A stretch of DNA of 64,000 nucleotides from contig JAWVFH010000037.1 of the NCBI GenBank assembly GCA_033856255.1, positions 19,921-83,920 of the forward strand. The letters are read 5' to 3'. Below, one piece after another: positions 23,941 to 31,849 of this stretch. The notes beneath the pieces are model-generated. The model was given only the letters and a program-made list of their open reading frames with translations, ran no database searches and was not told the origin of the DNA. Origin of the DNA: WHSW01 sp033856255. Lineage in GTDB: Bacteria > Actinomycetota > Thermoleophilia > Solirubrobacterales > 70-9. Position 1 is the first letter of the stretch, and every line of letters starts with the position of its first letter. The position numbers and the translations under genes are program-made.

Positions 23941-24863
23941 CCGCTGCGCCCGGGGCGCCGCCGCGGCCTCGCCCGCAGCCGCTTCTGACAGCCAGGGCAG
24001 AAGTAGGTTGAACGGCCGGAGACCACGACCCGGCGCACGACCTCACCGCAGCGTAGGCACGGCTCGCCCTCCCGCGTGTGGACGAGGAACTCGTTCTGCA
24101 TCGAGCCGCGCTCGCCGCGGGCGTCGCGATAGTCGTCGATCGACGAGCCCCCGTGGGCGAGCCCGGCCTCGAGCGCGTCGACGATGCCCTCGCGCAGGTC
24201 CTCGGCGTGCTCGAGCCGCATCGATCCCGCGGGCGAGAGCGGGTGGAGCGCGGCCCTGAAGAGCGCTTCGTCGGCGTAGATGTTGCCGATCCCGGCCACG
24301 CCCGACTGGTCGAGGAGGAACGACTTCAGCGGCGCTCGGCGGCCGGCGGCCAGGTCGAGCAGGACCTGCGGCGTGAGATCGCCGCCGAGCGGCTCGACCC
24401 CGAGGCGCGAGGCGAAGTAGCCGTCGAGCTCGTCGCCAGCGAGCACCGCGGCGTGCCCAAAACGCCGAGCGTCCGTGAACCAGAGCTCCGAGTCGTCGTC
24501 GAGCAGCAGCCGCGCCCGCAGATGGCGGGCGTCGGGCGGCGACTCGTAGAGCCGGGGGCCGCCGAGGCGATCGGTCGACATCAGGTCGGCGACGGCTTCG
24601 GATCCGGGCGGGCGGATCAGCAGGTTCCCGGTCATCCGCAGGTGCATGATCAGAGCGGTGTCGTTGTCGAGCTCGACCACCAGGTACTTGCCGCGCCTGC
24701 CGACGGATTCGATCTCGCGCCCGGTCAGCGCCTCCTCGACCCGGGCCGGAAGCTCCGGGCGGGTCCAGCGCTCGTCCAGCACCTCCGTGGCGGCGATCGT
24801 TCGCCCGATGACCTCGGGCTCGAGCTGGCGCCGGACCGTCTCGACCTCGGGGAGCTCGGGCAT
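23937..24863 (-). CDS. mutM: Formamidopyrimidine-DNA glycosylase (Fpg/MutM)
   Basis: A 308-residue bifunctional glycosylase/AP lyase removing oxidised purines. The N-terminus is canonical MPELPEVE with the catalytic Pro2 and Glu3. The beta-lyase Lys is in GRRGKYLVVEL (~60), the H2TH region has GIGNIYADEALF (~168-179), and the C-terminal zinc finger is complete (CLRCGE...YFCPGCQK). About 20 basic residues extend the tail. ATGA coupling to the P1 peptidase gene. Confidence 0.97.
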   Translation of the reverse strand: MPELPEVETVRRQLEPEVIGRTIAATEVLDERWTRPELPARVEEALTGREIESVGRRGKYLVVELDNDTALIMHLRMTGNLLIRPPGSEAVADLMSTDRLGGPRLYESPPDARHLRARLLLDDDSELWFTDARRFGHAAVLAGDELDGYFASRLGVEPLGGDLTPQVLLDLAAGRRAPLKSFLLDQSGVAGIGNIYADEALFRAALHPLSPAGSMRLEHAEDLREGIVDALEAGLAHGGSSIDDYRDARGERGSMQNEFLVHTREGEPCLRCGEVVRRVVVSGRSTYFCPGCQKRLRARPRRRPGRSG

Positions 24864-24892
24864 CGATCAATGATCGCTGGTATCACGCAGAG

Positions 24893-25396
24893 ATGCAGAT
24901 CGTCGACGTGAAGCCCGAGCACCTGGAGGCGATCGCGCGCATCTATGCCGCGGAGGTGGTCAGCTCGCCGGCCACCTTCGATCTCGAGCCGCCCGGGCCC
25001 GAGTACTGGGAAGCCGCGCTTCGCGATTGCGATCTGGAGGCCGGGCGCTTGCTGCTCATTGCGCTCGACGACTCCGGCGAGGTGCTCGGCTACGCGAAGA
25101 GCGGGCCCTTTCGCGACCGGGCCGCCTACGAGATCACCTGCGAGACCTCGGCCTACGTCGCCGAGTCCGCCCGCGGGCGCGGCGTCGGCACCGCGGTTTA
25201 CCGCCGCCTGCTCGAGCTGCTCGAGGAGAGCCCGCTCCGGCTCGCGGTCGCGGGCGTCGCCGAGCCCAACCCCGCGAGCACCGCGCTGCACGAGTCGCTC
25301 GGCTTCGAGCGGGTCGGCACGTTCGAGGGCGTGGGGTTCAAGTTCGGCCGCCCCTGGAGCGTAACCTGGTTCCAGCGGTCGCTCGTCCGGGTGTAG
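24893..25396 (+). CDS. GNAT N-acetyltransferase, phosphinothricin acetyltransferase-like
   Basis: A 167-residue GNAT protein. It has the N-terminal IARIYAAEVVSSPATFD pattern of PAT/Bar-type enzymes, the acetyl-CoA loop ARGRGVGTAVYRRLLEL (~97-113) and a final GFERVGTFEGVGFKFGRPWSV segment typical of the PAT group. It transfers acetyl from acetyl-CoA to an amine, perhaps phosphinothricin, methionine sulfoximine or an amino acid. It is divergent from mutM, with 29 bp between starts. Confidence 0.9.
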   Translation: MQIVDVKPEHLEAIARIYAAEVVSSPATFDLEPPGPEYWEAALRDCDLEAGRLLLIALDDSGEVLGYAKSGPFRDRAAYEITCETSAYVAESARGRGVGTAVYRRLLELLEESPLRLAVAGVAEPNPASTALHESLGFERVGTFEGVGFKFGRPWSVTWFQRSLVRV

Positions 25397-25398
25397 TT

Positions 25399-25413
25399 CA
25401 ATTGCACGATCGG
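25399..25413 (+). promoter_or_regulatory. Possible partial PAS-regulon motif
   Basis: CAATTGCACGATCGG, 19 bp before the start at 25433, keeps CAAT and CGATCGG of the element upstream of other PAS genes (compare reverse complement of 47776-47797). Only 12 of 15 positions agree, so this is weak. Confidence 0.2.
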
Positions 25414-25432
25414 ATCCGAAGGATCCCACGGT

Positions 25433-26089
25433 ATGGCGCTTCCAGTCGGTGAACACATGCCCCGCAGCCTCGGCGCCGCGCTCGAGAGCGCGCTCGCCGC
25501 GCGATCCCAAGCTGAGAAGCTGATGGCGATCTTTGAGCGCAGCCACCTGCCGATGACCATGCACGATGGCGGGCGACAGCACGTGGAGGCGAACCGGCCT
25601 GCCCGGTTGATGGCTCGGTCGAGCCTCGCCGAGCTGCGTTGCTTGAGGATCGACGACTTCATGCCGCCGGACCAGCTTCCGATCATCGATGCGATCTGGG
25701 CGCGGATGCTGGACCACGGGGTGGCGATCGGTCCTGGGCCCTCGCTACCCGGGCCAAACGGCGTCCCGCTGGAGATTGTCGTCTGGGGCATGGCCAACGC
25801 CCTCCCCGGACTGCACCTGTTTGCGTGCGCTCCGGCCGATTGGTCGGAGGACGAGATCGGAGCCCCGGAAGCCGTCGTCAGCGGGCGGCCGGTCTCGCCG
25901 CTGACGCCGCGCGAGCTGGAGGTGTTGCAACTCGCCGCCGAGGGCCTCTCCGGGCCGAGCGCCGCCGAACGCCTCGGGCTGAGTCCCGCGACCGTGAAGA
26001 CGCACCTCAGCAACATCTACGCGAAGCTCGGTGTCTCAGGTCGCGCGGCAGCGGTCGCCAGCGGCATGCGGCTTGGGCTCATCGAGTAG
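25433..26089 (+). CDS. Small PAS-LuxR family transcriptional regulator
   Basis: A 218-residue member of the local PAS-LuxR group. The N-terminal ~130 residues look like a single divergent PAS (IFERSHLPMTMHDGGRQHVEANRPA) without the GAF region. Residues ~152-218 are the LuxR HTH (LTPRELEVLQLAAEGLSG, ATVKTHLSNIYAKL) with the group's 'GLIE' C-terminus. It ends 34 bp before the displaced xerD tail, so before insertion of the 12-kb element it was the direct convergent neighbour of xerD. Confidence 0.85.
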   Translation: MALPVGEHMPRSLGAALESALAARSQAEKLMAIFERSHLPMTMHDGGRQHVEANRPARLMARSSLAELRCLRIDDFMPPDQLPIIDAIWARMLDHGVAIGPGPSLPGPNGVPLEIVVWGMANALPGLHLFACAPADWSEDEIGAPEAVVSGRPVSPLTPRELEVLQLAAEGLSGPSAAERLGLSPATVKTHLSNIYAKLGVSGRAAAVASGMRLGLIE

Positions 26090-26123
26090 CGCGTCGCCGG
26101 AACCAGCGACCTCCCGAAGCCGC

Positions 26124-26179
26124 TTACGGATGCGCCTCGGTCGCCCGCGGGTGGGCCTTGAAGTAGACCTCCTTGATCT
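26124..26179 (-). pseudogene. Displaced original 3' end of xerD (attL side)
   Basis: Read on the minus strand this fragment encodes IKEVYFKAHPRATEAHP and a TAA stop, in the same frame as the xerD tail at 38221-38273 (which ends ATEPH, TAG). It is the natural end of xerD, cut off by the integrated element, which supplied a replacement end. Bases 26136-26179 are the 44-bp identical core. Confidence 0.85.
26136..26179 (-). repeat. attL core, 44-bp direct repeat
   Basis: Identical over 44 bp to 38230-38273. Similarity continues weakly for 14 bases to the left (10 of 14) and ends abruptly on the right at the start of element DNA. Confidence 0.9.
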
Positions 26180-26214
26180 ACGCACCGCCGCTTGCTCAAG
26201 CCGACCGCGCTTGT

Positions 26215-27468
26215 CTATGCGATTTGCGAGGGCGTGTTGGGGCGTATCGGGTCGCCTGTTGTGGCCCTCACTGGCCCGCAACTGGCCCGCAGCCCGTCCG
26301 GCTCGGCCGCTCTGGCGGCTGCCTCGGCCTGCTCGCGCTGAACCTTTAGGTAGATCTCGGCCAGCGCCGCCGCCTCGGCCTCGGACCCGGGCATCAGGTG
26401 GCCGTAGGTGTCAAGGGTGATCGAGATGTTGGCGTGGCCCATGAACGACTGGAGGGCCTTCGCGTTCACCCCGGCGGCGATCATCATGGCGGCGTAGCTA
26501 TGCCGGAACTCGTGCGGAGTGAGTCGCTCGAGGGCAGCGGCCGTCCACGCGTCGTCAGCGTGGCGCTGGAGGCGATTGGCCGCGAATCGGTCCTGCGGGG
26601 TCCGCCCGAAGATCAACTCGGCTCCGCGACGGCCAGAGCGCGCCAGGTCGTCGAGCAAGTGATCGCGCAAGGCGGCAACAATCGGAACCCGTCGACGTCC
26701 TGAGTCGGTCTTCAGGGCAATCTCGCCCTCGACCCGATCCCAGCCTCGGCGGACCTGGATGACCCCGGTCGCCAGGTCGACGTCCTCGACGCGCAGGGCC
26801 TGGAGCTCGCCGAGCCGTAGCCCGGCGTAGAACGCGGTCGCCCAAATCGCGCGGTCGACCGCAGGGGCTGCGGCGATCAGCGCCTCGGCTTCGACTGGAG
26901 CCGCGAACCGCTCACGGCGAGCGCCGGTGGCGGGCAACTCCAGGTCCGCGCAGGGATTAGCCCCCAGGTCGCCGCGGACGATGGCGCGGCGGAAGATCGC
27001 CCGCAGCGGGTGGAGCGTGGTGACGATCGTCGAGGGGGCAAGGCCGTCCGCGAGCAGGCCGTCGACGAAGTCCTGTACGTCGATCCTCTGAAGGTCGGAG
27101 AGGCGGGTGCGGCCGAACCTCGGCAGGACACGGAGCCGCATGGACTTCTCATAGGCCCTGACGGCCGCCGGCTTGTAGACCTCCCCGCCTCGCGTGCGGA
27201 TGGTGCCCTGCTTGGCGCCAGCGTGCCACACGTCCCACGACTGCTGGACCGTGGTCGGCTTGGGCGCCCTCAGGACGCCCCGATCGAGCGCAGCCTGCGC
27301 GTCCGCCCGCCACGACTTCGCCTCAGCCTCCCGGGCGAACGTCTTGCGGATCTTCTTCTCGTCGCGCTTGGAATAGACCCAGGCGCGGTAGGTCGGGGTG
27401 CAGTTGCAGGCGCCACCGTCGAGCGAACGGCAGCGGCGCGAGTGGCGCTTAACGATTCCTGTCGCCAT
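26215..27468 (-). CDS. int: Tyrosine-type site-specific integrase
   Basis: A 417-residue phage-type integrase. ATG 27468 is chosen because it overlaps the upstream stop (TGATG); the longer frame lacks a signal. Residues ~1-70 are an arm-binding AP2-like N-terminal domain, ~75-170 a SAM-like core-binding domain, ~185-380 the catalytic domain. All catalytic residues are present: R218 (AGLRLGEL), K253 (LKTDSGRRR), H319 and R322 (TPHEFRH), H345 (MGHANIS) and nucleophile Y355 (LDTYGH). The gene ends 35 bp from attL and contains the left pair of arm-like repeats in its 3' end. It presumably recombines xerD-tail att sites. Confidence 0.96.
   Translation of the reverse strand: MATGIVKRHSRRCRSLDGGACNCTPTYRAWVYSKRDEKKIRKTFAREAEAKSWRADAQAALDRGVLRAPKPTTVQQSWDVWHAGAKQGTIRTRGGEVYKPAAVRAYEKSMRLRVLPRFGRTRLSDLQRIDVQDFVDGLLADGLAPSTIVTTLHPLRAIFRRAIVRGDLGANPCADLELPATGARRERFAAPVEAEALIAAAPAVDRAIWATAFYAGLRLGELQALRVEDVDLATGVIQVRRGWDRVEGEIALKTDSGRRRVPIVAALRDHLLDDLARSGRRGAELIFGRTPQDRFAANRLQRHADDAWTAAALERLTPHEFRHSYAAMMIAAGVNAKALQSFMGHANISITLDTYGHLMPGSEAEAAALAEIYLKVQREQAEAAARAAEPDGLRASCGPVRATTGDPIRPNTPSQIA
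26270..26291 (+). repeat. Left arm-type repeats (two direct 11-mers)
   Basis: ACTGGCCCGCA occurs twice back to back (26270-26280, 26281-26291) within the 3' end of int. A pair of the same sequence lies near the other end (38169-38191). Paired short direct repeats inside both ends are the usual arrangement of integrase arm sites. Confidence 0.6.
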
Positions 27469-27692
27469 CAGCTCGCCTCGACTTGCTCGTGCGCATCGAC
27501 GAGCTTGCCCAGCCACGCAAGCTGGTCCCGAAGCGCGGCGACGGGAAGCGGCTCCTCCTCCTGAACCAGGCGATCAATCTCGCCTGCGGCGTCGGCCAGC
27601 AGCAGTGCGAGCGCATCGCGCTCATTCATGCCACCGAGATTCTTCATGTTGCGTTGTTCCTGAGCCACCGCTTTGGCTACCTCAGTGACCAT
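27468..27692 (-). CDS. Small helical protein in integrase operon
   Basis: A 74-residue acidic helical protein (NERDALALLLADAAGEIDRLVQEEEPLP) with no membrane segment or Cys. Its stop overlaps the int start (TGATG), and its ATG immediately follows the stop of the 54-aa gene upstream. The position suggests a recombination-directionality or regulatory role, but there is no recognisable HTH. Unknown family. Confidence 0.7.
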   Translation of the reverse strand: MVTEVAKAVAQEQRNMKNLGGMNERDALALLLADAAGEIDRLVQEEEPLPVAALRDQLAWLGKLVDAHEQVEAS

Positions 27693-27857
27693 CTAGATCG
27701 CCTCCGTCGCGTCGCTGGTCAGGTAGTCACGAGCCCGCTGAGCCAAGGTCAAGAGCCCAGCCTCGGCGTCCTCGCCGGAAAACGCCTCCGCTGCTTGCAT
27801 CGCAGCCCAGTTCAGATCCCTCAGGGCCTCACCCTGTTGCGTCGTCAGATAAGCCAT
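27693..27857 (-). CDS. Small hypothetical protein (54 aa), first gene of integrase operon
   Basis: ATG 27857 has a strong AGGAGGAG Shine-Dalgarno; the longer upstream frame is GC-biased shadow. The 54-residue product (MAYLTTQQGEALRDLNWAA...) is helical and acidic. Its TAG stop directly abuts the ATG of the next gene, so the three genes to int form one operon. Two GGGTC-type inverted repeats lie 118-176 bp upstream. Unknown family. Confidence 0.65.
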   Translation of the reverse strand: MAYLTTQQGEALRDLNWAAMQAAEAFSGEDAEAGLLTLAQRARDYLTSDATEAI

Positions 27858-27974
27858 CCGTGCTCCTCCTCTGTGGAGGGGCGAGGGGCGAATAGCCTGT
27901 CCCGCGCACCGCGGTTGGAAAGCCCGGTGCCACGGGGCGGGTCGTTCGCGCGACGCCGCCCCACTTGTGTGTTT

Positions 27975-28033
27975 GGGTCGACGCGACCCTACTCTCCGCG
28001 GCGGCAGAACGCGAGTTAGGGTCACCCTGACCC
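27975..28033. promoter_or_regulatory. Two related inverted repeats upstream of integrase operon
   Basis: GGGTCG-ACG-CGACCC (27975-27989) and GGGTCA-CCC-TGACCC (28019-28033) are perfect dyads with 6-bp arms and 3-base centres, 44 bp centre to centre, about four helical turns. They lie in the 190-bp gap upstream of the int operon. They look like paired operators for a dimeric repressor encoded by the element; the HTH protein at 34402-34599 is one candidate. Confidence 0.55.
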
Positions 28034-28047
28034 CACGGGCCTCGCCC

Positions 28048-28920
28048 CTAGAAGGTGTCGGGGCCCAAGCGATCTGCACGGCGGAGCCGCGTCAACTCCC
28101 ATGCAAAGAAGCCGAGCAGCGCAAACGCGAGCGGGATGAACGCCACCATGAAGCCGGTTCGAGAGCCGCCCTCTCGAGCGGACAGGTAGAACAGCGGAGC
28201 CACCACCCCCGCGGCAAGCAGCAGAGCGAGAATGCTGAGGAGCCAGTAGAACGACTTTGGGATCAGCCTCGCCCGGAAGCTGTTGAGGTGCTCGACAATG
28301 GGCTTCATTTCCCCGTCCGCCCGGTCCCACAGCTCCGCAGCGACGTCCGCCTGGAGGCCAAGCCACAACTGGAACCCCGCCTGTGCCTGCGGCCTCTTGG
28401 TCCCTTGCGTCCACGGCTCGACGGATCTGATCGTCTCCGGCCGCTCCCCGATTGAGCCATCGAGGCGGAGCTTTTCGGCGTACACACTGAAGTCCGCCGG
28501 CAGCGAATCTCGGACTGATTTCGCTATCTCGATGCCTCGCTCGAGCGCGGGAATGTCGGCCGCCGATAGGCGCTCTTGAAGCCCCCCGGTTGCGTGCATA
28601 GGTCCCTGCGGTGGCGGCGTCAGGGTGGCAGCTAGGACCTCGGCTGGAATCTCGGTAGGCGAGCCGGAGCCGTGCTCCTTGGCTGTCTCGCGAACCCTGG
28701 AGACGATCTCTGTCAACGACCCGGCGACCGTATCGGCCGCGTTCCTCATGGATTCGACCATGCTCGTGTAGTGCTGTGACGCGCGATCTCGGACAGGCTG
28801 GCGGAGCTGTGCTACTTCGCGGCGCTGCGCCAAAAGCTGTTGGGCAAGAAAGCCGCCCGTCAGACCAACGATTGCGGCCGTTGACTGCGCCAGCGTCGAG
28901 TAGAACCAGTTCGGGTCCAT
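28048..28920 (-). CDS. Unknown membrane protein, candidate cargo gene
   Basis: A 290-residue protein. An N-terminal hydrophobic segment (STLAQSTAAIVGLTGGFLAQ, residues ~8-27) is followed by a ~190-residue soluble, largely helical domain. Two C-terminal membrane segments follow (WLLSILALLLAAGVVAPLFYL and FMVAFIPLAFALLGFFAW, about 223-275) and a short basic tail. The topology leaves the central domain on one face of the membrane. No catalytic motif was found. Its place in the cargo zone of an integrative element and its sensor-like layout make an anti-phage or abortive-infection role conceivable, but this is unproven. Confidence 0.75.
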   Translation of the reverse strand: MDPNWFYSTLAQSTAAIVGLTGGFLAQQLLAQRREVAQLRQPVRDRASQHYTSMVESMRNAADTVAGSLTEIVSRVRETAKEHGSGSPTEIPAEVLAATLTPPPQGPMHATGGLQERLSAADIPALERGIEIAKSVRDSLPADFSVYAEKLRLDGSIGERPETIRSVEPWTQGTKRPQAQAGFQLWLGLQADVAAELWDRADGEMKPIVEHLNSFRARLIPKSFYWLLSILALLLAAGVVAPLFYLSAREGGSRTGFMVAFIPLAFALLGFFAWELTRLRRADRLGPDTF

Positions 28921-28996
28921 GGGATGAACTGTTCCGGGGTCGCCGGTCGGAACGGCCGTCGGCGGAGTACGAACGCCTGTTCGCTAGAGTTCGGCC

Positions 28997-29248
28997 ATGC
29001 CCCGGTGCGATTTCTGCGGCTCCCGAATGGTCAGGTGGACCCACCCCGCCGAGCGCGACGGGCTCGCCTGCGAGAAGTGCCATGCCGCGATCGAGGCCGA
29101 CGATCGCGAGGCCCTGCTCGCCCGGGTGTCGTTGATGCCGGTGCCGGCGACGCTCTCTGAGCGCTACGCGCCGCGGTTCCTTGAGAACGCGCGCCGGCGT
29201 CACGAGGAGTTCTGGGAGACGAGATCGGGTCCGGCGCGTCCGGCCTGA
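28997..29248 (+). CDS. Small zinc-ribbon protein
   Basis: An 83-residue protein with two Cys pairs (CDFCGS at residues 4-9 and CEKCHAAIE at ~25-33) forming a zinc ribbon, followed by a helical tail. It resembles actinobacterial small proteins with an N-terminal CDFC and a second C-x2-C-x2-LIE element. The Shine-Dalgarno is weak (CTAGAGTT). It diverges from the membrane-protein gene at 28920. Function unknown; nucleic-acid or protein binding is possible. Confidence 0.7.
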   Translation: MPRCDFCGSRMVRWTHPAERDGLACEKCHAAIEADDREALLARVSLMPVPATLSERYAPRFLENARRRHEEFWETRSGPARPA

Positions 29249-29291
29249 GCATGGCTGCGCGTCGCGCTCTTGACGATCGCCCGATCGGCCG

Positions 29292-29795
29292 ATGAGCAAC
29301 CACGGCCTAGCCACCGATGACGGGAGTGTGAACCTCCTTAAATGGCCCGGAAAAACCAGCCCGGCTCTGCCACACGCGGAAATGTTTCGCGCCTGGGAGA
29401 CCGCGTTTGCCACCTGCGACGGTGGCGAATACCTCAGATACCTGGCCGAGGATGTGTTTGTCAGTCCCCCAGGCTTCATCATCGGACACAGGGAACTGCG
29501 AGGACGAGAGCAGGTGAGGGCGGCCTTTGCCGAGCTCGCGGGAGTGCTCAGCCAAGGGCGGCGGGTCGGCGTGAGCAACCGTCGGTACTTCGTCGATCGT
29601 AAGGACGAGACTCGGCTTCTGCTCGTGGTCGAGCTGACAGTTACTCCCGAAAGCGGCGACGAGCTGGACACTTTTGGAACGGAGGCGGCGCTCCTGCTGA
29701 CGATGGTCGGAGACAAGGTTTCGAGGATCGACTCCTGGCAGACCGAGGCCGAGGGCCTCGCGCAACTCGAGTACCCGATCCCGATCGCCGCGTAG
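29292..29795 (+). CDS. NTF2-like/SnoaL-family protein
   Basis: A 167-residue protein of the NTF2-like fold. A helix carrying MFRAWETAFATCDGGEYLRYLAEDV (split at the strand turn) leads into the GFIIGHRELRGREQVRAAFAELA segment typical of SnoaL-like/DUF4440 proteins, and a C-terminal curved sheet follows (LLLVVELTV, ALLLTMVGDKVSRIDSW). Such folds bind small hydrophobic ligands; no catalytic dyad is certain. It follows the zinc-ribbon gene by 43 bp and is probably co-transcribed. Confidence 0.75.
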   Translation: MSNHGLATDDGSVNLLKWPGKTSPALPHAEMFRAWETAFATCDGGEYLRYLAEDVFVSPPGFIIGHRELRGREQVRAAFAELAGVLSQGRRVGVSNRRYFVDRKDETRLLLVVELTVTPESGDELDTFGTEAALLLTMVGDKVSRIDSWQTEAEGLAQLEYPIPIAA

Positions 29796-29853
29796 ACCGG
29801 CTTCAACCGCCGGTCTAGCCGCTCGTCCGACTCGCGGCGCCCGACAGCTTCGG

Positions 29854-30768
29854 TCACACCCGTGCCCGGATGTCATAGAGGCCCTTCAGGTCCTCGCGCG
29901 TTTGCTCGCGCCAGTCGCTACGTCCCTGGCCGTCCTTGAGCCTGAGCTCATAAGCGTCCTTGTGTTCTTCTGGGACGGCAAGACTCGCCTGCACTACCCA
30001 TCCCATCCACTCTTGAGGCGGGCCGGGCCCGGTGAAAGCGTCCGGCTCGATCGCAAGCAGCGCCTCGCCTTGGTAGATCGCCTCGCTGATGAGGTCTCGC
30101 GCCGTCAGCTCGTCCACTGAGTCGGCCGATTCGACGCGCAGGACCGCGTCCTGCTCGATCTGCTCAGGCAGGTCGTCGCCCCAGAACTTCGCCCGGAGGT
30201 AGTAGTTCCCGGACTTCGACAGATGTAGCTTGAAAATGAACAGGAGAGCGCCCGTCGTGAGGCTGATCTCCTGTTCAGCCCAGTAGTCCTTCCAGGCTGG
30301 AGGCTCCGGCTCGTCGGCGATCCGTTCGTGCGTGGGTCGCATCCACGTGCCGCCCGAGCGGTGATTTCCGTAGTGGTCGCACCGTGCCCCATCCCCAGCG
30401 CGGAGCCCTTCGGGGATCAACACATTCGCATTGACGCTCCTAAGCGCAACCGGGTTGGGGTTCGCAACGCCAACTTCGAGCAAGACCGCCTGCGGCTCGT
30501 CCTCCCGGATCCGCACCGTGAGATCGGTAGTCCCGTCCAGGGTGAAAACGATCTTCGGCAGCTCGACTAATTCGGCAGCCGTGGTGTCCGGCTCCCGGGT
30601 CGGGCGTTCTCGCCATCCAAGCCAGTCCCCAACCGGCGTCCAGGCAACCGCCGCCACGTACAAGGCCAGGCAAGCGAAAAGTACGCCAAGAAGCGGTCCG
30701 GAGAAAATGAATCCCGCCGCCGAAATGAGGAGGCTCGTCACTAGTGCGAACGCTTCACGGGTTTGCAT
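29854..30768 (-). CDS. Unknown membrane-anchored protein, candidate cargo gene
   Basis: A 304-residue protein with two N-terminal membrane helices (about residues 8-28 and 30-48: LVTSLLISAAGFIFSG, LLGVLFACLALYVAAV) and a ~250-residue soluble region. That region starts with an immunoglobulin-like beta segment (IVFTLDGTTDLTVRIREDEPQAVLLEVGVANPNPVALRSV, read in parts) and ends in a charged helical part. The short loop between the helices suggests the large domain is cytosolic. No family or catalytic residue was recognised. It lies among unrelated genes in the variable zone of the element. Confidence 0.72.
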   Translation of the reverse strand: MQTREAFALVTSLLISAAGFIFSGPLLGVLFACLALYVAAVAWTPVGDWLGWRERPTREPDTTAAELVELPKIVFTLDGTTDLTVRIREDEPQAVLLEVGVANPNPVALRSVNANVLIPEGLRAGDGARCDHYGNHRSGGTWMRPTHERIADEPEPPAWKDYWAEQEISLTTGALLFIFKLHLSKSGNYYLRAKFWGDDLPEQIEQDAVLRVESADSVDELTARDLISEAIYQGEALLAIEPDAFTGPGPPQEWMGWVVQASLAVPEEHKDAYELRLKDGQGRSDWREQTREDLKGLYDIRARV

Positions 30769-30857
30769 GCGCCGAGCCTAGCCCCGCGACCGGGCTGAAC
30801 CCCTCTGTGCTTGCGTGCCATCGCTCAGCCCCCCGGAATCAGCAAGTGGGAGGCGCG

Positions 30858-31721
30858 GTGCCAGAGGCGATCCGTCATCGGGGATCCCCAGCCGGGACGC
30901 TGGGTAGCGTCCGGAGCGCCTTGATCTCGAACACAACACCTCCGCCGCCCGCTACCGGCCATCAGCATCCGAAGTGCTACGCGGCCGGACTGAGCGATTG
31001 CTCGGACAAAATCTCGAAGGAGCACTACGTCTCGAAAAGCGTGCTTCTCGCGATCGGTGAGCGGCCTGAGGCGTCGGGACTCGCATTTCTGGCTGACGAG
31101 AAGCCTTTGCCCCCCGCAGTACTCACGTCGAAGATCCTGTGTGAGCGGCACAACCACGCACTCTCGCCGCTCGATGCGGCTGCTACCGAATTCTTCAACA
31201 CGCTTCGGGGATTCGACGCCGGTCTCGCCGACGATGTCGCCGAGCCATCCGCCGAAACGCGAACGAGCAGCGGCGACGACGTCGAGCGATGGTGCTTGAA
31301 AACTCTCGCCGGCCTCGTCCACGCGAAGGCCGTGTCCTCCAGTGGGCTGCGGCCTGAGCTCCGCTACCCCGAAATCCTTTTCTCTGGCCGACCCTGGCCC
31401 CCTCACTGGGGCCTGTCCGTCTCGACCTCCGGCGAGCAGCGATACGCGTTCCGAGGCCTCGGCGTCAATACACAGGTCAATGAAGCCGATGGATCGATTT
31501 GGGCTGCCGAGTTCAACATTGCGGGGTTCAGCTTCCTTCTCCATTTCGGCCGCGCCGGGGGAATCTCCGCGGCCTATCGTCCGAGCGGCATTCGATTTGC
31601 GCGATCCAAAGGCAGCGCGACCAAGACACTGCTCCTGAGGTGGTCCGGCGGCAGCCGATCCGACCTTGTGCTCGCCACCCAGGTCGGTCGCTACAAGGGC
31701 CCCCGCCCGTTCGCGCAGTAA
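30858..31721 (+). CDS. HNH-like zinc-binding protein, candidate nuclease cargo
   Basis: A 287-residue protein from GTG 30858, which has GGGAGG upstream; TTG 30921 is an alternative. The N-terminal part holds CYAAGLSDCSDKISKEHYVS (about residues 41-60) and later LCERHNHALSPLDAAA, giving a Cys/Cys/His...Cys/His pattern like HNH nucleases in which 'EHY/H' provides the general base and 'C-x2-H-N' the second zinc pair. The C-terminal ~150 residues are beta-rich and unrecognised. A nuclease effector in a defence or competition system is plausible but not shown. Confidence 0.65.
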   Translation: MPEAIRHRGSPAGTLGSVRSALISNTTPPPPATGHQHPKCYAAGLSDCSDKISKEHYVSKSVLLAIGERPEASGLAFLADEKPLPPAVLTSKILCERHNHALSPLDAAATEFFNTLRGFDAGLADDVAEPSAETRTSSGDDVERWCLKTLAGLVHAKAVSSSGLRPELRYPEILFSGRPWPPHWGLSVSTSGEQRYAFRGLGVNTQVNEADGSIWAAEFNIAGFSFLLHFGRAGGISAAYRPSGIRFARSKGSATKTLLLRWSGGSRSDLVLATQVGRYKGPRPFAQ

Positions 31722-31849
31722 CGAGGCGCGGGCGGGGGCAGCCAAAGGAGCTTCACCCACCCCCGCCGTGCACGCCTCCTCGACCTGATCGCCCCGCGGA
31801 AGCCCAGGTGCGGGGGCACGTCGACCAGGGAGCCTTGTCGCGGCGCCGC

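Noticed and set aside
28022..29857. 611-aa minus-strand frame across several element genes
   Set aside because: It has shadow composition and runs through the 290-aa membrane protein in another frame and the zinc-ribbon and NTF2-like genes on the other strand.
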